Shown here piece by piece: positions 26,899 through 35,441 of a stretch of DNA of 64,000 nt (position 1 is the first letter of the stretch; the number at the start of each line of letters is the position of its first letter). The notes under the pieces are model-generated. The model worked only from the letters and a program-made list of their open reading frames with translations, did not search any database and was not told the origin of the DNA. The position numbers and the translations under genes were made by a program. The stretch covers positions 124,001-188,000 of the forward strand of contig JACKLE010000001.1 in assembly GCA_024236075.1 (NCBI GenBank), read 5' to 3'. This stretch comes from Alphaproteobacteria bacterium (GTDB lineage Bacteria; Pseudomonadota; Alphaproteobacteria; JACAEB01).

Positions 26899-28074
26899 TT
26901 GAGCGGCGCGAACCCGCCGGCCGACCGCGGCGTCCGCGCCTTCGACCTCGCGGTCGTCGGCGGCGGGATCGTCGGCATCGCCCATGCTCTTGCGGGAGCG
27001 AAGGCCGGCCTCAAGACGGTCGTCGTCGAGCGCGATCGCGCGGCGAACGGCGCCTCGATCCGCAATTTCGGCTTCGTCACGGTGACCGGGCAGGCCTTTC
27101 GCGAGGTGTGGCCGCGGGCGCGGCGCACCCGCGAGATCTGGGCGGACCTCGCTCCGCGCGCGGGCCTTGCCGTGCTCCATCGCGGCCTCGTCCTCGCCGC
27201 GCACCGGCCGGAGGCGGTCGCGGTGCTCGAGGCGTTCATGGACGGCCCGACGGCGCATGGCTGTGAGCTCCTCCCGGGGCGGGAGGCCGCCGCGCGCTTT
27301 CCCATGCTGCGTGCCGAGCGCCTCAACGCGGCGCTTGTGAGCCCCCACGAGCTGCGCATCGAGGCGCGCGAGGCCATTCCGCGCCTGTGGGCGCACCTCG
27401 AACGCGATCTCGGCGTCGGCGTGATGCGCGGCGTTGCCGTGCACGCCGTCGCGCCCGGCCGGCTCGCGACGAGCGCAGGCGAGATTCGCGCCGAGCATAT
27501 TGTCGTCGCTCCGGGACCCGACCTGCGCACGCTCTTCGGCGAGATCATGGCGCAGGCGCGCGTGAGGCTCTGCCGGCTCCACATGCTGCGCCTCGCGCCG
27601 CAGGCCTTCCGAATGCCGTCGGCCGTCATGGCGGATCTGAGCCTCGTCCGCTATGGGGGGTATACGGATCTCCCGCCCGTTCCCGCCCTGCGCGCGCGCC
27701 TCGAAGCCGAGGTGGGGGCAAGCCTCGCCCACGGCATCCACCTCATCGCGGTGCAGAGCGCCGACGGCTCGCTCGTCGTCGGCGACAGCCACCACGACGG
27801 CGATCCGCCGAGCCCTTTTGCCGCCGACGAGGTCGACCGCCTCATCCTCGGGCATGCGCAGGAGACGCTCGCGCTTACGAGCAGCGAGGTCGTCGAGCGC
27901 TGGCTCGGCGTCTATCCGACAGCGGACGAACCCTTCCTCATCGCCCGGCCGCACCCCACGATCCGCCTCGCGATGGTGACGTGCGGCGCGGGAATGAGCA
28001 CGGCCTTCGCGCTGGGCGAGGAGGTGATCGGCGAGCTGACGGGCAAGTCCAGGCACGCGGGAGCACCGGCATGA
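26899..28074 (+). CDS. FAD-dependent oxidoreductase of the aminophosphonate-associated type (TIGR03364-like)
   Basis: The 391-residue protein is a DAO-family flavoenzyme with the dinucleotide motif AVVGGGIVGIAHALAGAKAG near residue 20, ERDRAANGASIRNFGFV, and GVYPTADEPFLIARPHP toward the end. This subfamily is typically encoded beside phosphonatase genes, and here phnX overlaps its stop. It is thought to remove the amino group, or an N-alkyl group, oxidatively from 2-aminoethylphosphonate-like compounds, yielding phosphonoacetaldehyde. The TTG start has GGAGG eight bases upstream. The gene begins only 26 bases after the tRNA. Confidence 0.82.
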   Translation: MSGANPPADRGVRAFDLAVVGGGIVGIAHALAGAKAGLKTVVVERDRAANGASIRNFGFVTVTGQAFREVWPRARRTREIWADLAPRAGLAVLHRGLVLAAHRPEAVAVLEAFMDGPTAHGCELLPGREAAARFPMLRAERLNAALVSPHELRIEAREAIPRLWAHLERDLGVGVMRGVAVHAVAPGRLATSAGEIRAEHIVVAPGPDLRTLFGEIMAQARVRLCRLHMLRLAPQAFRMPSAVMADLSLVRYGGYTDLPPVPALRARLEAEVGASLAHGIHLIAVQSADGSLVVGDSHHDGDPPSPFAADEVDRLILGHAQETLALTSSEVVERWLGVYPTADEPFLIARPHPTIRLAMVTCGAGMSTAFALGEEVIGELTGKSRHAGAPA

Positions 28075-28925
28075 TCTCGGCGCCCACGCGCCACCGCTAT
28101 CGCGGCCGGCTCAAGGCCGTCATTTTCGACTGGGCCGGCACGCTCGTCGATTTCGGAAGCCTCGCTCCGATGGGGGTCTTCGTCGAGGTCTTCTCTCGCT
28201 TCGGGCTCGAGATCAGCGTCGCCGAGGCGCGGGCCTTCATGGGCCTCGCGAAGCGCGAGCACATCGCGGCGCTCCTGAACCTGCCGCGCGTCGCGGACGA
28301 ATTCCGATCCGCCTACAGACGGGCTCCGGGCGAGGCCGACATCGACGCGATCTACCAGGTCTTCGTGCCGGCGAACGTCGCGGCGATCCCTCGCCACTGT
28401 GACGCGGTCCCCGGCGCCGCCGAGACGATCGCCTCGCTGCGCGCGCGCGGCCTCGGGATCGGCTCGACCACCGGCTACACGCGCGAGATCATGGCCGTTC
28501 TGGCGCCGCTCGCGGCGAAGCAGGGGGTGAGGGTCGACGCCATGGTGTGCGCCGGCGACGTCCCCTGGGGACGGCCGACGCCCGCCATGATGTACAAATG
28601 CTTCCTCGATCTCGGCGTCTGGCCGGCGGCGGCCTGCGTGAAGGTCGACGACACGCCTGCGGGGATCGGCGAGGGCGTCGCTGCCGGGGCCTGGACGGTC
28701 GGGGTCTGCGTCAGCGGCAACGCCTTCGGGCGCTCGCTCGCCGAGACGACGTCCATGAGCCCGGCCGAGTTCGCCGAGTCCCGCGCGGCGGCGGCCGCGA
28801 GCCTTGCCGGGGCGGGCGCCCACATCGTGATCGACACCGTGGCGGACCTTCTTCCCGCGCTCGCGCGCGTGGAAGCCCGCCTTGCCACGGGCGCGGCTCC
28901 CGACGACGGGCCGTGCGGCGACTGA
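28071..28925 (+). CDS. phnX: Phosphonoacetaldehyde hydrolase PhnX
   Basis: A HAD-superfamily enzyme splitting phosphonoacetaldehyde into acetaldehyde and phosphate. The 284-residue product has the nucleophile motif FDWAGTLVDFGS. The cap follows with MGLAKREHIAALL, whose Lys forms the Schiff base in this family, then GSTTGYTREIM, GDVPWGRPTPAMMYKC and KVDDTPAGIGEG. It overlaps the flavoenzyme gene by four bases, making a two-gene route from an aminophosphonate to phosphate. Neighbouring transport genes are absent. Confidence 0.93.
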   Translation: MISAPTRHRYRGRLKAVIFDWAGTLVDFGSLAPMGVFVEVFSRFGLEISVAEARAFMGLAKREHIAALLNLPRVADEFRSAYRRAPGEADIDAIYQVFVPANVAAIPRHCDAVPGAAETIASLRARGLGIGSTTGYTREIMAVLAPLAAKQGVRVDAMVCAGDVPWGRPTPAMMYKCFLDLGVWPAAACVKVDDTPAGIGEGVAAGAWTVGVCVSGNAFGRSLAETTSMSPAEFAESRAAAAASLAGAGAHIVIDTVADLLPALARVEARLATGAAPDDGPCGD

Positions 28926-28959
28926 GGGCGTCGTCCCGGCGGCGTGGGACGCGAAAGGC

Positions 28960-29331
28960 CTAATGCGGCTTTCCCGCCGAGGCCCAGGCGCGGGCGGCCT
29001 CGCGGTCGGAGCGGCCGAAATAGCGGATGTCTGCGCGGAAGAACGGCGCGAAGAGCTTGATCGCCCATTCCTCCCAGGCCTTGTCGCCAACCACGGCGAC
29101 GCGCTCGAAGTCTCTCCGGTGCGCCAGGCCGAATTCGAGATCGCGCCAGAGCGCGTCGCAGTTCCAGCCCGCAAAGTCGGGCGCGAGCTCGATGAGCATC
29201 GGGACGCGGCCCCGCATGCGCGCCATCATGCGCTCGAACTCGGGGACGAAGCTTTCGTAGTCGGCGCCCGTGAGCCGGCCATGAACCGCGACCCGAACGA
29301 GGCCGTCATCGCCCGTAGAGATGTGAAACAT
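28960..29331 (-). CDS. SpoIIAA-like (STAS/CRAL-TRIO-type) protein
   Basis: The 123-residue product matches the SpoIIAA-like family of small single-domain proteins (VAVHGRLTGADYESFVPEFERMMAR, LIELAPDFAGWNCDALWRDLEFGLAHRRDFERVAVVGDKAWEEW). These are soluble proteins of unknown exact role, sometimes linked to lipid binding or stress. The ATG at 29331 gives the full domain; an upstream ATG at 29418 adds 29 unlikely residues. It follows a terminator downstream of the 427-residue protein, so it may have its own promoter. Confidence 0.82.
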   Translation of the reverse strand: MFHISTGDDGLVRVAVHGRLTGADYESFVPEFERMMARMRGRVPMLIELAPDFAGWNCDALWRDLEFGLAHRRDFERVAVVGDKAWEEWAIKLFAPFFRADIRYFGRSDREAARAWASAGKPH

Positions 29332-29423
29332 GCGCCTCTCCTCGCGCAGCGCCCAGCCGTCGACCTGCGCCAACAACGCGCGAAGCGGGCTCGGGGTTCC
29401 GCGCGGGATGCGTCCCAAAACGG

Positions 29424-29453
29424 AAAGGCCCGCATCGGGCGATGCGGGCCTTT
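29424..29453 (-). terminator. Intrinsic terminator after the 427-residue protein gene
   Basis: A 13-base-pair perfect stem (AAAGGCCCGCATC with GATGCGGGCCTTT, loop GGGC) lies 23 bases beyond the stop at 29476. On the minus strand it is followed by a T-rich stretch. Confidence 0.85.
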
Positions 29454-29475
29454 GCGACAGGATCGGACGCGCGAG

Positions 29476-30759
29476 CTATTCCTGGTCTTCCGTCGGCAAG
29501 ACGATGGAAAGGCTTTCGCCGCGCCGGCGCGAATAATCAAAGTCGAGGTCGAGGCTGAGGTCGGCGAAGACCTTGACCCAGGTCGACTTGTCCTCCGCGA
29601 CCGGCACCTCGTCGAGGTGGTATTCGCGATAGACGAGGTCGCCGTCGGCATTGGTGCGCCGGGCATAGTCCTCGACGAGGCCCTGCTCGCGATACATCAC
29701 CACTTCCTGGCCCACGGGTCCGCCGAGATCGACGCTGCCGAAGCCAACAGAAGCGCCCCGCAGCTTGTTGAACATGCCGTCGGCTTCGGGAGCCGAGCCC
29801 TCGAGGCAGATCACCTTCACGCGATTGGCTTTCTTCGTCGGGTCCGAGGCGTTGAAGAGGACCATGTACGAGTTCCAGTCCTTCGCGATGAGATAGCCCG
29901 AATAGGTCTCCGCGAAATATTTGCCCGTGGTCGGATTGGTCCAGCCCTGGAAGAGCTTCACCGAGGCCGGCACCGCGCTCTTCTCGCGGCGAATCTCGAG
30001 GAAGCCGCGCAAGAGATAAGGCTGGTTGAAGCTGTAGACCTGGTAGTGGGCGACCGCCTCTTTCTCGGCAGGTTCGGGGAGCTTGTTGCCGAGCTTCGCC
30101 GACAGGGCGTGGAAGATCATCTCGCCGCCCTGGACGTCGGCCCACTCGCTGACCGGATAGGGGAAGCGGGAGAGGCCCGACCGGTCGAGATAGTCGGCGA
30201 GGCCGCGCACCTGGATCGGCTCGAGCTTCTCATACATGAGGCCGGGTGCCGAGCGACGCGCCACGGCCTTGAGCAGCTCGACTTGTCCGTCGCGGAAATG
30301 CAGCGCGCTGAAGCGGCGCCGGGCGGCGACGTGCTTTTCCTGCAGCCGCGTCAGCTTCTCTTCGCTCTCTTCGCGCTTGGCGAGATCGCCGTCCTTGATC
30401 GCGTCGGTGCGCGTCTTGCGGGCCTTCTCGATGTCGGAGACGAGCTTGGCGAGGTCGTCGCGCTGGAAGCGCTCGTAATTGATCAGGATCTGGTCGGCCT
30501 GGACGTAGCCGGCCTGGCGGATGGCCGGCAGCGCCCTGATGAGCGCGCGCGCCGCCGCTTCCGTGTCGGCGTCGAGCTTGCCCTTCACGATCGCGCGGGG
30601 ATGGAAGCTGTAGTGACCGATCTCGAGCGCCGAGCCGGGCTTGGGCACTTGCGGCGCGCGGCCGAAGAAGGTGGGCCAGCGCCAGGCGATCGGCGCGAGA
30701 AAGCGGCGCGGCTCGTCCTGCCGGCGATCGTCGAAGCGTTGCATGATCCCGTTGCTCAT
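29476..30759 (-). CDS. Conserved-looking cytoplasmic protein of unknown function (427 residues)
   Basis: No family is recognised. There is no signal peptide or transmembrane helix. Residues 85-155 form a charged, probably coiled-coil segment (DDLAKLVSDIEKARKTRTDAIKDGDLAKREESEEKLTRL, shown by its heptad-like charge pattern). The rest is mixed alpha/beta with many aromatic residues (AHYQVYSFNQPYLLRGF, YSGYLIAKDWNSYMVLF). Codon use matches the neighbours, so the gene is real. It follows spoVR in the same direction after 363 bases. Confidence 0.7.
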   Translation of the reverse strand: MSNGIMQRFDDRRQDEPRRFLAPIAWRWPTFFGRAPQVPKPGSALEIGHYSFHPRAIVKGKLDADTEAAARALIRALPAIRQAGYVQADQILINYERFQRDDLAKLVSDIEKARKTRTDAIKDGDLAKREESEEKLTRLQEKHVAARRRFSALHFRDGQVELLKAVARRSAPGLMYEKLEPIQVRGLADYLDRSGLSRFPYPVSEWADVQGGEMIFHALSAKLGNKLPEPAEKEAVAHYQVYSFNQPYLLRGFLEIRREKSAVPASVKLFQGWTNPTTGKYFAETYSGYLIAKDWNSYMVLFNASDPTKKANRVKVICLEGSAPEADGMFNKLRGASVGFGSVDLGGPVGQEVVMYREQGLVEDYARRTNADGDLVYREYHLDEVPVAEDKSTWVKVFADLSLDLDFDYSRRRGESLSIVLPTEDQE

Positions 30760-31122
30760 GGCGGTCGGTACCTCGTTCTAGGTCCCTTCAAACATTCAAT
30801 CCGGCGCGCCCGTAGGGCGAAGCCGAAACCCCATCGCGGCCGCGCCCGGGGTCCCGGGCAGGTCGCGGCAGAGAGCCGCGGGGAGGGATGGCCAGAACAA
30901 CGCACGGGCCCCCCGGTCCGCAGCGCACTCGCAGGCGGCGCTCGCGAAGACGTTTCCGCCTCTTGTGTCCCATCGCCCGGCGCGGGGCAGGATGGCGTGC
31001 GGTCTCGCGATCAGCGCCTGCGGCGCGGCCGAAGACACCCGACCGCGCCGAATTGGTTAAAAGCTTAACACAGGGTTTTCGGGCCGACGAGTCCCATCGA
31101 AGGTCGGCGCCAGGGAAGCGGA
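30760..31122. other. Intergenic region between spoVR and the 427-residue protein gene
   Basis: This stretch has no convincing gene. An AT-richer patch at about 31050-31080 (AATTGGTTAAAAGCTTAACA) stands out and could belong to a promoter for the downstream minus-strand gene. No clear hairpin with a T run was seen. Confidence 0.4.
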
Positions 31123-32652
31123 CTACTCGTCCTCGGGGGCCGGCGCCGCTTCCGTCGCAAGCTCGACATTGTAGCCCCAGAGCCGCTCCACATGGCGCAA
31201 GACCTGGATCTTCATGCCCTCGTGGAGCGGCCGGCCGCGATTGGGCAGATGCTTCAGGCGCAAGGTCCGGTCGCCTTTGAGGTCGGCCGCGACGACCTGG
31301 ATGTTGGGCTCGATCTGGCCGAGATCGTATTGCGTGGCGAGCGCGTCGCGCACGTCCCGGTAGCCCTGCTCGTTGTGGATCGCCGAGACGCGGTAGACCG
31401 GCTCGTTCTCCTCGTCGTGCAGCGCGAAGAACCGGAAATCCCGGATGACCTTCGGGCTGAGATATTGCTGGATGAAGCTCTCGTCGCGGAAGTTCGCCCA
31501 GGCCTCCTTGAGCGCGCCGCGCCAGTCCTGCGAGCCGGCGAGGTCCGGGAACCAGTCGCGGTCCTCGTCGGTCGGCTCGGTGCAGATGCGACGGATGTCG
31601 GTCATCATCGCGAAGCCGAGCGCGTAGGGGTTGATTCCCGAATAGCGCGGATCGTCGAAGCCCGGCTGGAAGACGACGCTCGTATGGCTGTGCAGGAACT
31701 CGAGCAGCGAGCCCTCGTTGATGAGCCCCTGCTCGAAGAGCGCATGCATGATGTAGTGGTGCACGAAGGTCGCGCAGCCCTCGTTCATGACCTTCGTCTG
31801 CTTCTGGGGATAGAAGTACTGCGCGATATTCCTCACGATACGGAGGATCTCGCGCTGCCACGGCCGCAAGGTCGGCGAGACCTTCTCCAGAAAGTAGAGG
31901 ATGTTCTCCTCGGGCAGGCCCGGCATGCGGGCCTCTTCTTCCCAGTCGTCATCCCCGCCCGAGCGGTCGTCGGCGCGCCCCTCGCTCTTGGGGAGCGTGC
32001 GCCAGAGATCGGAAAAGCGCTCGGCCTCGTATTCGAGGCGCTTGCGGACGCGCTCGGTCTGCGCCTCGCGCGAGAGGCGCGGAGGCCTCTTGTAGCGGAA
32101 GACGCCCTGGTCCATCAGCGCATGGGCCGAGTCGAGAATCTCCTCGACCGCTTCGTGGCCGTAGCTCTCCTCGCATTTGGCGATATAGAGCTTGGCGAAG
32201 TTCAGATAGTCGAGGATGCCCTCGGCATCCGTCCACTGACGGAACAGATAGTTGTTCTTGAAGAAGTGGTTGTGGCCGAAGGCGGCGTGCGCTGTGACGA
32301 GCGCCTGCATGGTCGTCGTGTTCTCCTCCATCAGGAAGGAGATGCACGGGTTCGCGTTGATGACGATCTCGTAGGCGAGGGCGGAATAGCCCTTGCGGTA
32401 CATTGTCTCCTCGCGCGCGAAGATCTTGCCGAACGACCAGTGCTGGTACATGAGCGGCATGCCGTGCGCGGAATAGGCGTCGAGCATCTGCTCGGATGAA
32501 ATGACCTCGATCTGGTTCGGATAGACGTCGAGCTTCAGGTCCTCGAGCGCGACCTTCTCGATGGCGTCGTAGACGCGCGAGAGCGTCGGAAAGTCCCAGT
32601 CGGCATCCTCGAAGAGGAGCTTCGTCGCCGGCTTGTCCGAGGAGAGGCTCAT
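31123..32652 (-). CDS. spoVR: SpoVR family protein
   Basis: SpoVR/YcgB proteins occur widely in non-sporulating bacteria together with PrkA and YeaH. The 509-residue product shows the family stretches YQHWSFGKIFAREE, INANPCISFLMEENT, AFGHNHFFKNNYLF and MNEGCATFVHHYIMHALFE. Biochemical activity is unknown. In E. coli the yeaG-yeaH pair and ycgB belong to the general stress response. The start overlaps the stop of the alpha/beta hydrolase gene (ATGA), tying it to the prkA block. Confidence 0.93.
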   Translation of the reverse strand: MSLSSDKPATKLLFEDADWDFPTLSRVYDAIEKVALEDLKLDVYPNQIEVISSEQMLDAYSAHGMPLMYQHWSFGKIFAREETMYRKGYSALAYEIVINANPCISFLMEENTTTMQALVTAHAAFGHNHFFKNNYLFRQWTDAEGILDYLNFAKLYIAKCEESYGHEAVEEILDSAHALMDQGVFRYKRPPRLSREAQTERVRKRLEYEAERFSDLWRTLPKSEGRADDRSGGDDDWEEEARMPGLPEENILYFLEKVSPTLRPWQREILRIVRNIAQYFYPQKQTKVMNEGCATFVHHYIMHALFEQGLINEGSLLEFLHSHTSVVFQPGFDDPRYSGINPYALGFAMMTDIRRICTEPTDEDRDWFPDLAGSQDWRGALKEAWANFRDESFIQQYLSPKVIRDFRFFALHDEENEPVYRVSAIHNEQGYRDVRDALATQYDLGQIEPNIQVVAADLKGDRTLRLKHLPNRGRPLHEGMKIQVLRHVERLWGYNVELATEAAPAPEDE

Positions 32653-33575
32653 GACGCGGCACCTTCGATGAGGAGGCGGAGGAGGGCGGGGACGAGGCTG
32701 CGGCCCGCAAGGCGCGTCTCGCTATGGCCGAGACCGGGCAGCACCGCGTAGGGCGCGCCGGGAAGGATCGCCGAGCGCACGGCGACGAGGCCGTCATTGG
32801 CGCCCGCATCCTCCGCGATCCAGGCGCGAGACGGCAGGCGCGCGAAGGCGGAGGCGTCGCCGGCCGCGACCGTGCTCGCCACCGAGAAGGCGGCCATGCG
32901 CTCGAGGATCGCCGTTACGCCGTGGCCGTGAGCGGCGAAATAGGCCGCGCGCGTGGCGGTCGCGCAGTCGACGAGGGCCTCGCCCGACCCCGCGAGAAGC
33001 GCGAGGGCCGCTCGCGCGAGCGGCGCGGCCGGGTGCGCGAGGAGGGCATCGGCGAGCGGCGAGCCGTGGACCGGCGACTGCACCGTCGCGAGCCCCAGGA
33101 CCTTTTCGCGCAGGGCCGATGGGGCGCGGCGCAGCGCCTCGAGCGAGTCGAGGCCTCCCTTCGAAAAGGCGACAAGGAGGAGCGGCCCGGGCGCCGCGGC
33201 GATCTCCTGCAGGAGGCGCTCCGCATTCGCCGCAACGGGCGCGCTCGACGAGAGCCGCGCGGGATGCGCGCGAATGCCATGGCGGGCGAGAAGCCGCGCC
33301 TCATCTGCGAGCGCGCCGAGCCCGATCCGGGCCCCGAGGCCGCCGAGAAGCGCCGGAACGAGCAGGACGCCGCCCTTTGAGCCGAGCCGCGCGACCACCG
33401 GGGCAAGGAGCCTGCCATCGCCACCCGGGTCGTCGAGAAGTCGAAGGAGCCGCGCCGTGGCGTTGCGCTCCGGGTCGGGGATGGGCGCGAGGATCGACGT
33501 CGCCGGCGCAGGCTCGCGCCAGAACGGTCCGGCGACCCTCAGCCCGCCGACAAGAAATGCGCTGCCCGCCATCAC
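32649..33575 (-). CDS. Alpha/beta hydrolase (lipase-like) inside the prkA-spoVR block
   Basis: The 308-residue product has the hydrolase pattern LLVAFSKGGLDSLEALR, where AFSKGG is a variant nucleophile elbow. It also has VQSPVHGSPLAD, NDGLVAVRSAILPGA (acid) and LPGLGHSETRLAG (His). There is no signal peptide, so it is probably cytoplasmic. Its stop overlaps the spoVR start. A substrate cannot be named; its coupling to spoVR suggests a stress or membrane-lipid role by inference. Confidence 0.75.
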   Translation of the reverse strand: MMAGSAFLVGGLRVAGPFWREPAPATSILAPIPDPERNATARLLRLLDDPGGDGRLLAPVVARLGSKGGVLLVPALLGGLGARIGLGALADEARLLARHGIRAHPARLSSSAPVAANAERLLQEIAAAPGPLLLVAFSKGGLDSLEALRRAPSALREKVLGLATVQSPVHGSPLADALLAHPAAPLARAALALLAGSGEALVDCATATRAAYFAAHGHGVTAILERMAAFSVASTVAAGDASAFARLPSRAWIAEDAGANDGLVAVRSAILPGAPYAVLPGLGHSETRLAGRSLVPALLRLLIEGAAS

Positions 33576-33624
33576 GCCTCTTTCCGCCCCGAAGCGACGA
33601 GCGCCCCGAGTCTCGATCTTGATC

Positions 33625-33921
33625 TTAGAGCGTTTTCAAGATGTGAAAACCCGCAGGCGGCACGGCGTCGCCATCCTCCAGGATCGTCAGCGAGCCGACA
33701 TGCGCGGCCGGCGGCCCCATGCGCGCCCGCACGAGCATGGCCTCGACCGCGGCGGGGGCTCCGTGAAACAGGGCTTCGACCGTGCGGTCATGGCAGTTCG
33801 TGACCCAGCCTGAAAGCCCGAGCTTGCGGGCATTGTCCTGGATATAGGCCCTGAGGCCGACGCCCTGGACGTGGCCCGCGATGCGGACATGGACGGTCCG
33901 TTCGATCTGGGTGGTGCTCAT
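33625..33921 (-). CDS. acyP: Acylphosphatase
   Basis: A 98-residue enzyme that hydrolyses acyl phosphates. It contains the catalytic signature HVQGVGLRAYIQ (Arg) and the catalytic Asn in GWVTNCHDRTVEA, with the usual length of the family. It lies between yeaH and the alpha/beta hydrolase gene on the same strand with gaps of 83 and 49 bases, so it is probably co-transcribed with the stress block. Confidence 0.93.
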   Translation of the reverse strand: MSTTQIERTVHVRIAGHVQGVGLRAYIQDNARKLGLSGWVTNCHDRTVEALFHGAPAAVEAMLVRARMGPPAAHVGSLTILEDGDAVPPAGFHILKTL

Positions 33922-34004
33922 CGCTCCTCCGCGGCTCGCATGCGCCCTCCCTCCTTAAGAATATAGGGCGCGAACGCGGGCCTGCAGGGGGAAAACGGGA
34001 TCGC

Positions 34005-35321
34005 TCAGCGCTCGGCGCTCTCCTTCGAGAAGAGCTCGTGGAAGACCGGGAAGATGTCCTGGGGCCGCGCGATGCGCTTGGTGGCGAAATTGGGCCAGCG
34101 CTTGTGCACGAGGCGATAGGCCCGCCAGAGCTCGGCGCCCGTCTCCTCGTCGGCGAAGACCTCCATCTCGCGCTCGTCGAGGATCTCGATATAGGCGTAG
34201 TACTGACAGAGAGGCATGATCTTCGCCTGCAGAAGATCGACGCAGTGGGCGGCGTCGCCCGACTGGGTGTAGCCGTCGGAGGCCTGGGCGACGTAGACGT
34301 TCCATTCCTCGGTCGCGTAGCGGTCGTGCCAGATCTTCAGCATCTCCTCGAGCGCGGTCGAGACGATCGTGCCGCCCGACTGGCGCGAATAGAAGAAGGT
34401 CTCCTCGTCCACCTCCTGCGCCTCGTGGGTGTGCCGTATGAAGACGATCGACACCTTCTCGTAGCGCCGCTTGAGGAAGAGGTGCAGCAGCATGAAGAAG
34501 CGCTTGGCAAGGTCCTTCTCGCGCTCGCCCATGGAGCCCGAGACGTCCATGAGGCAGAACATCACCGCCTGGCTCGTGGCGACGGGGCTCGCCTGAAAGG
34601 CGTTGTAGCGCACGTCGAGAGGATCGAGATAGGGAATCCATTTGCGCTTGCGCTCGAGCTCCTCAAGTTCGGCGACGACGCGCACGATCTCTTCGCGATC
34701 CGCCTCGCTCGGATCGTGCTTTGCCTCGAGCGCGAAAAGCCGCGCCTTTAGCTCGGCGATCTCGTCCGCGCTCGGACGTTTCAGCGCGAGGCGCCGCCCG
34801 TACGAATTCCGCATCGTGCGCACGAGATTGAGGTTCGTCGGGGAGCCCGCGACGGTGAAGCCGGCGCGCCGCCAGGCGAAGGTCTTGATCTCCTTGAGCT
34901 GCGTCTTGACGAGGTTCGGCAGCTCGAGATCGTCGAAGAAGATGTCGAGGATCTCGTCCTCGCTCAGCGTGAACTGGAAGTCGTCCTCGCCTTCGCCCGA
35001 TTGCGAGGCCTGCTTGCCGCCGCCGCCCTGGCCCGAGCGCGGCTTGCGGATTTCGTCTCCCGGCACGAAGTCGCTGTTGCCGGGCACCACGTGCTCGCGC
35101 GTGCCGCCGGACTGGGAATGCACGAAGCGCGGCTCGCGCGTGCCCTTCGAGTCGATGGAGATCTGGTGTTCCTTGCCGACGTCCGAGACGTTGCGGTCCT
35201 TGAGGGACTTCTGGACGGCGTCCTTGATCTGGGCGCGGGCGCGGCGGAGGAAGCGCTGACGGTTGGCGAGGCTCTTGCCCTTGGGGTTCAGCCGTCGGTC
35301 GATGAAGTGGTGCGTCGACAT
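34005..35321 (-). CDS. yeaH: YeaH/YhbH family protein (DUF444, von Willebrand A-like)
   Basis: The 438-residue product starts with the family signature IDRRLNPKGKSLANRQRFLRR. Residues 270-400 are VWA-like with a metal site motif MDVSGSMGEREKDLAKRFF. A Gly-rich linker sits at about residues 95-110. YeaH works with the kinase PrkA (YeaG) in stress and nutrient-limitation responses. It lies 120 bases behind prkA. Confidence 0.94.
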   Translation of the reverse strand: MSTHHFIDRRLNPKGKSLANRQRFLRRARAQIKDAVQKSLKDRNVSDVGKEHQISIDSKGTREPRFVHSQSGGTREHVVPGNSDFVPGDEIRKPRSGQGGGGKQASQSGEGEDDFQFTLSEDEILDIFFDDLELPNLVKTQLKEIKTFAWRRAGFTVAGSPTNLNLVRTMRNSYGRRLALKRPSADEIAELKARLFALEAKHDPSEADREEIVRVVAELEELERKRKWIPYLDPLDVRYNAFQASPVATSQAVMFCLMDVSGSMGEREKDLAKRFFMLLHLFLKRRYEKVSIVFIRHTHEAQEVDEETFFYSRQSGGTIVSTALEEMLKIWHDRYATEEWNVYVAQASDGYTQSGDAAHCVDLLQAKIMPLCQYYAYIEILDEREMEVFADEETGAELWRAYRLVHKRWPNFATKRIARPQDIFPVFHELFSKESAER

Positions 35322-35441
35322 GGGGCGATGGGCTCAACCAGCAGCGATAGCGAGCGGGGACCGGCGCATGAGGGCCGGCGAGAGCTCGTGGGGAGATGCG
35401 CCCTTTTCGCTATCCGCCACGCGCCGATCGCCAATTCCCGC

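Noticed and set aside
28882..31068. A 728-codon open frame on the plus strand
   Set aside because: It mirrors the 427-residue and SpoIIAA-like genes and has the repetitive Arg/Val/Asp composition of an antisense frame.
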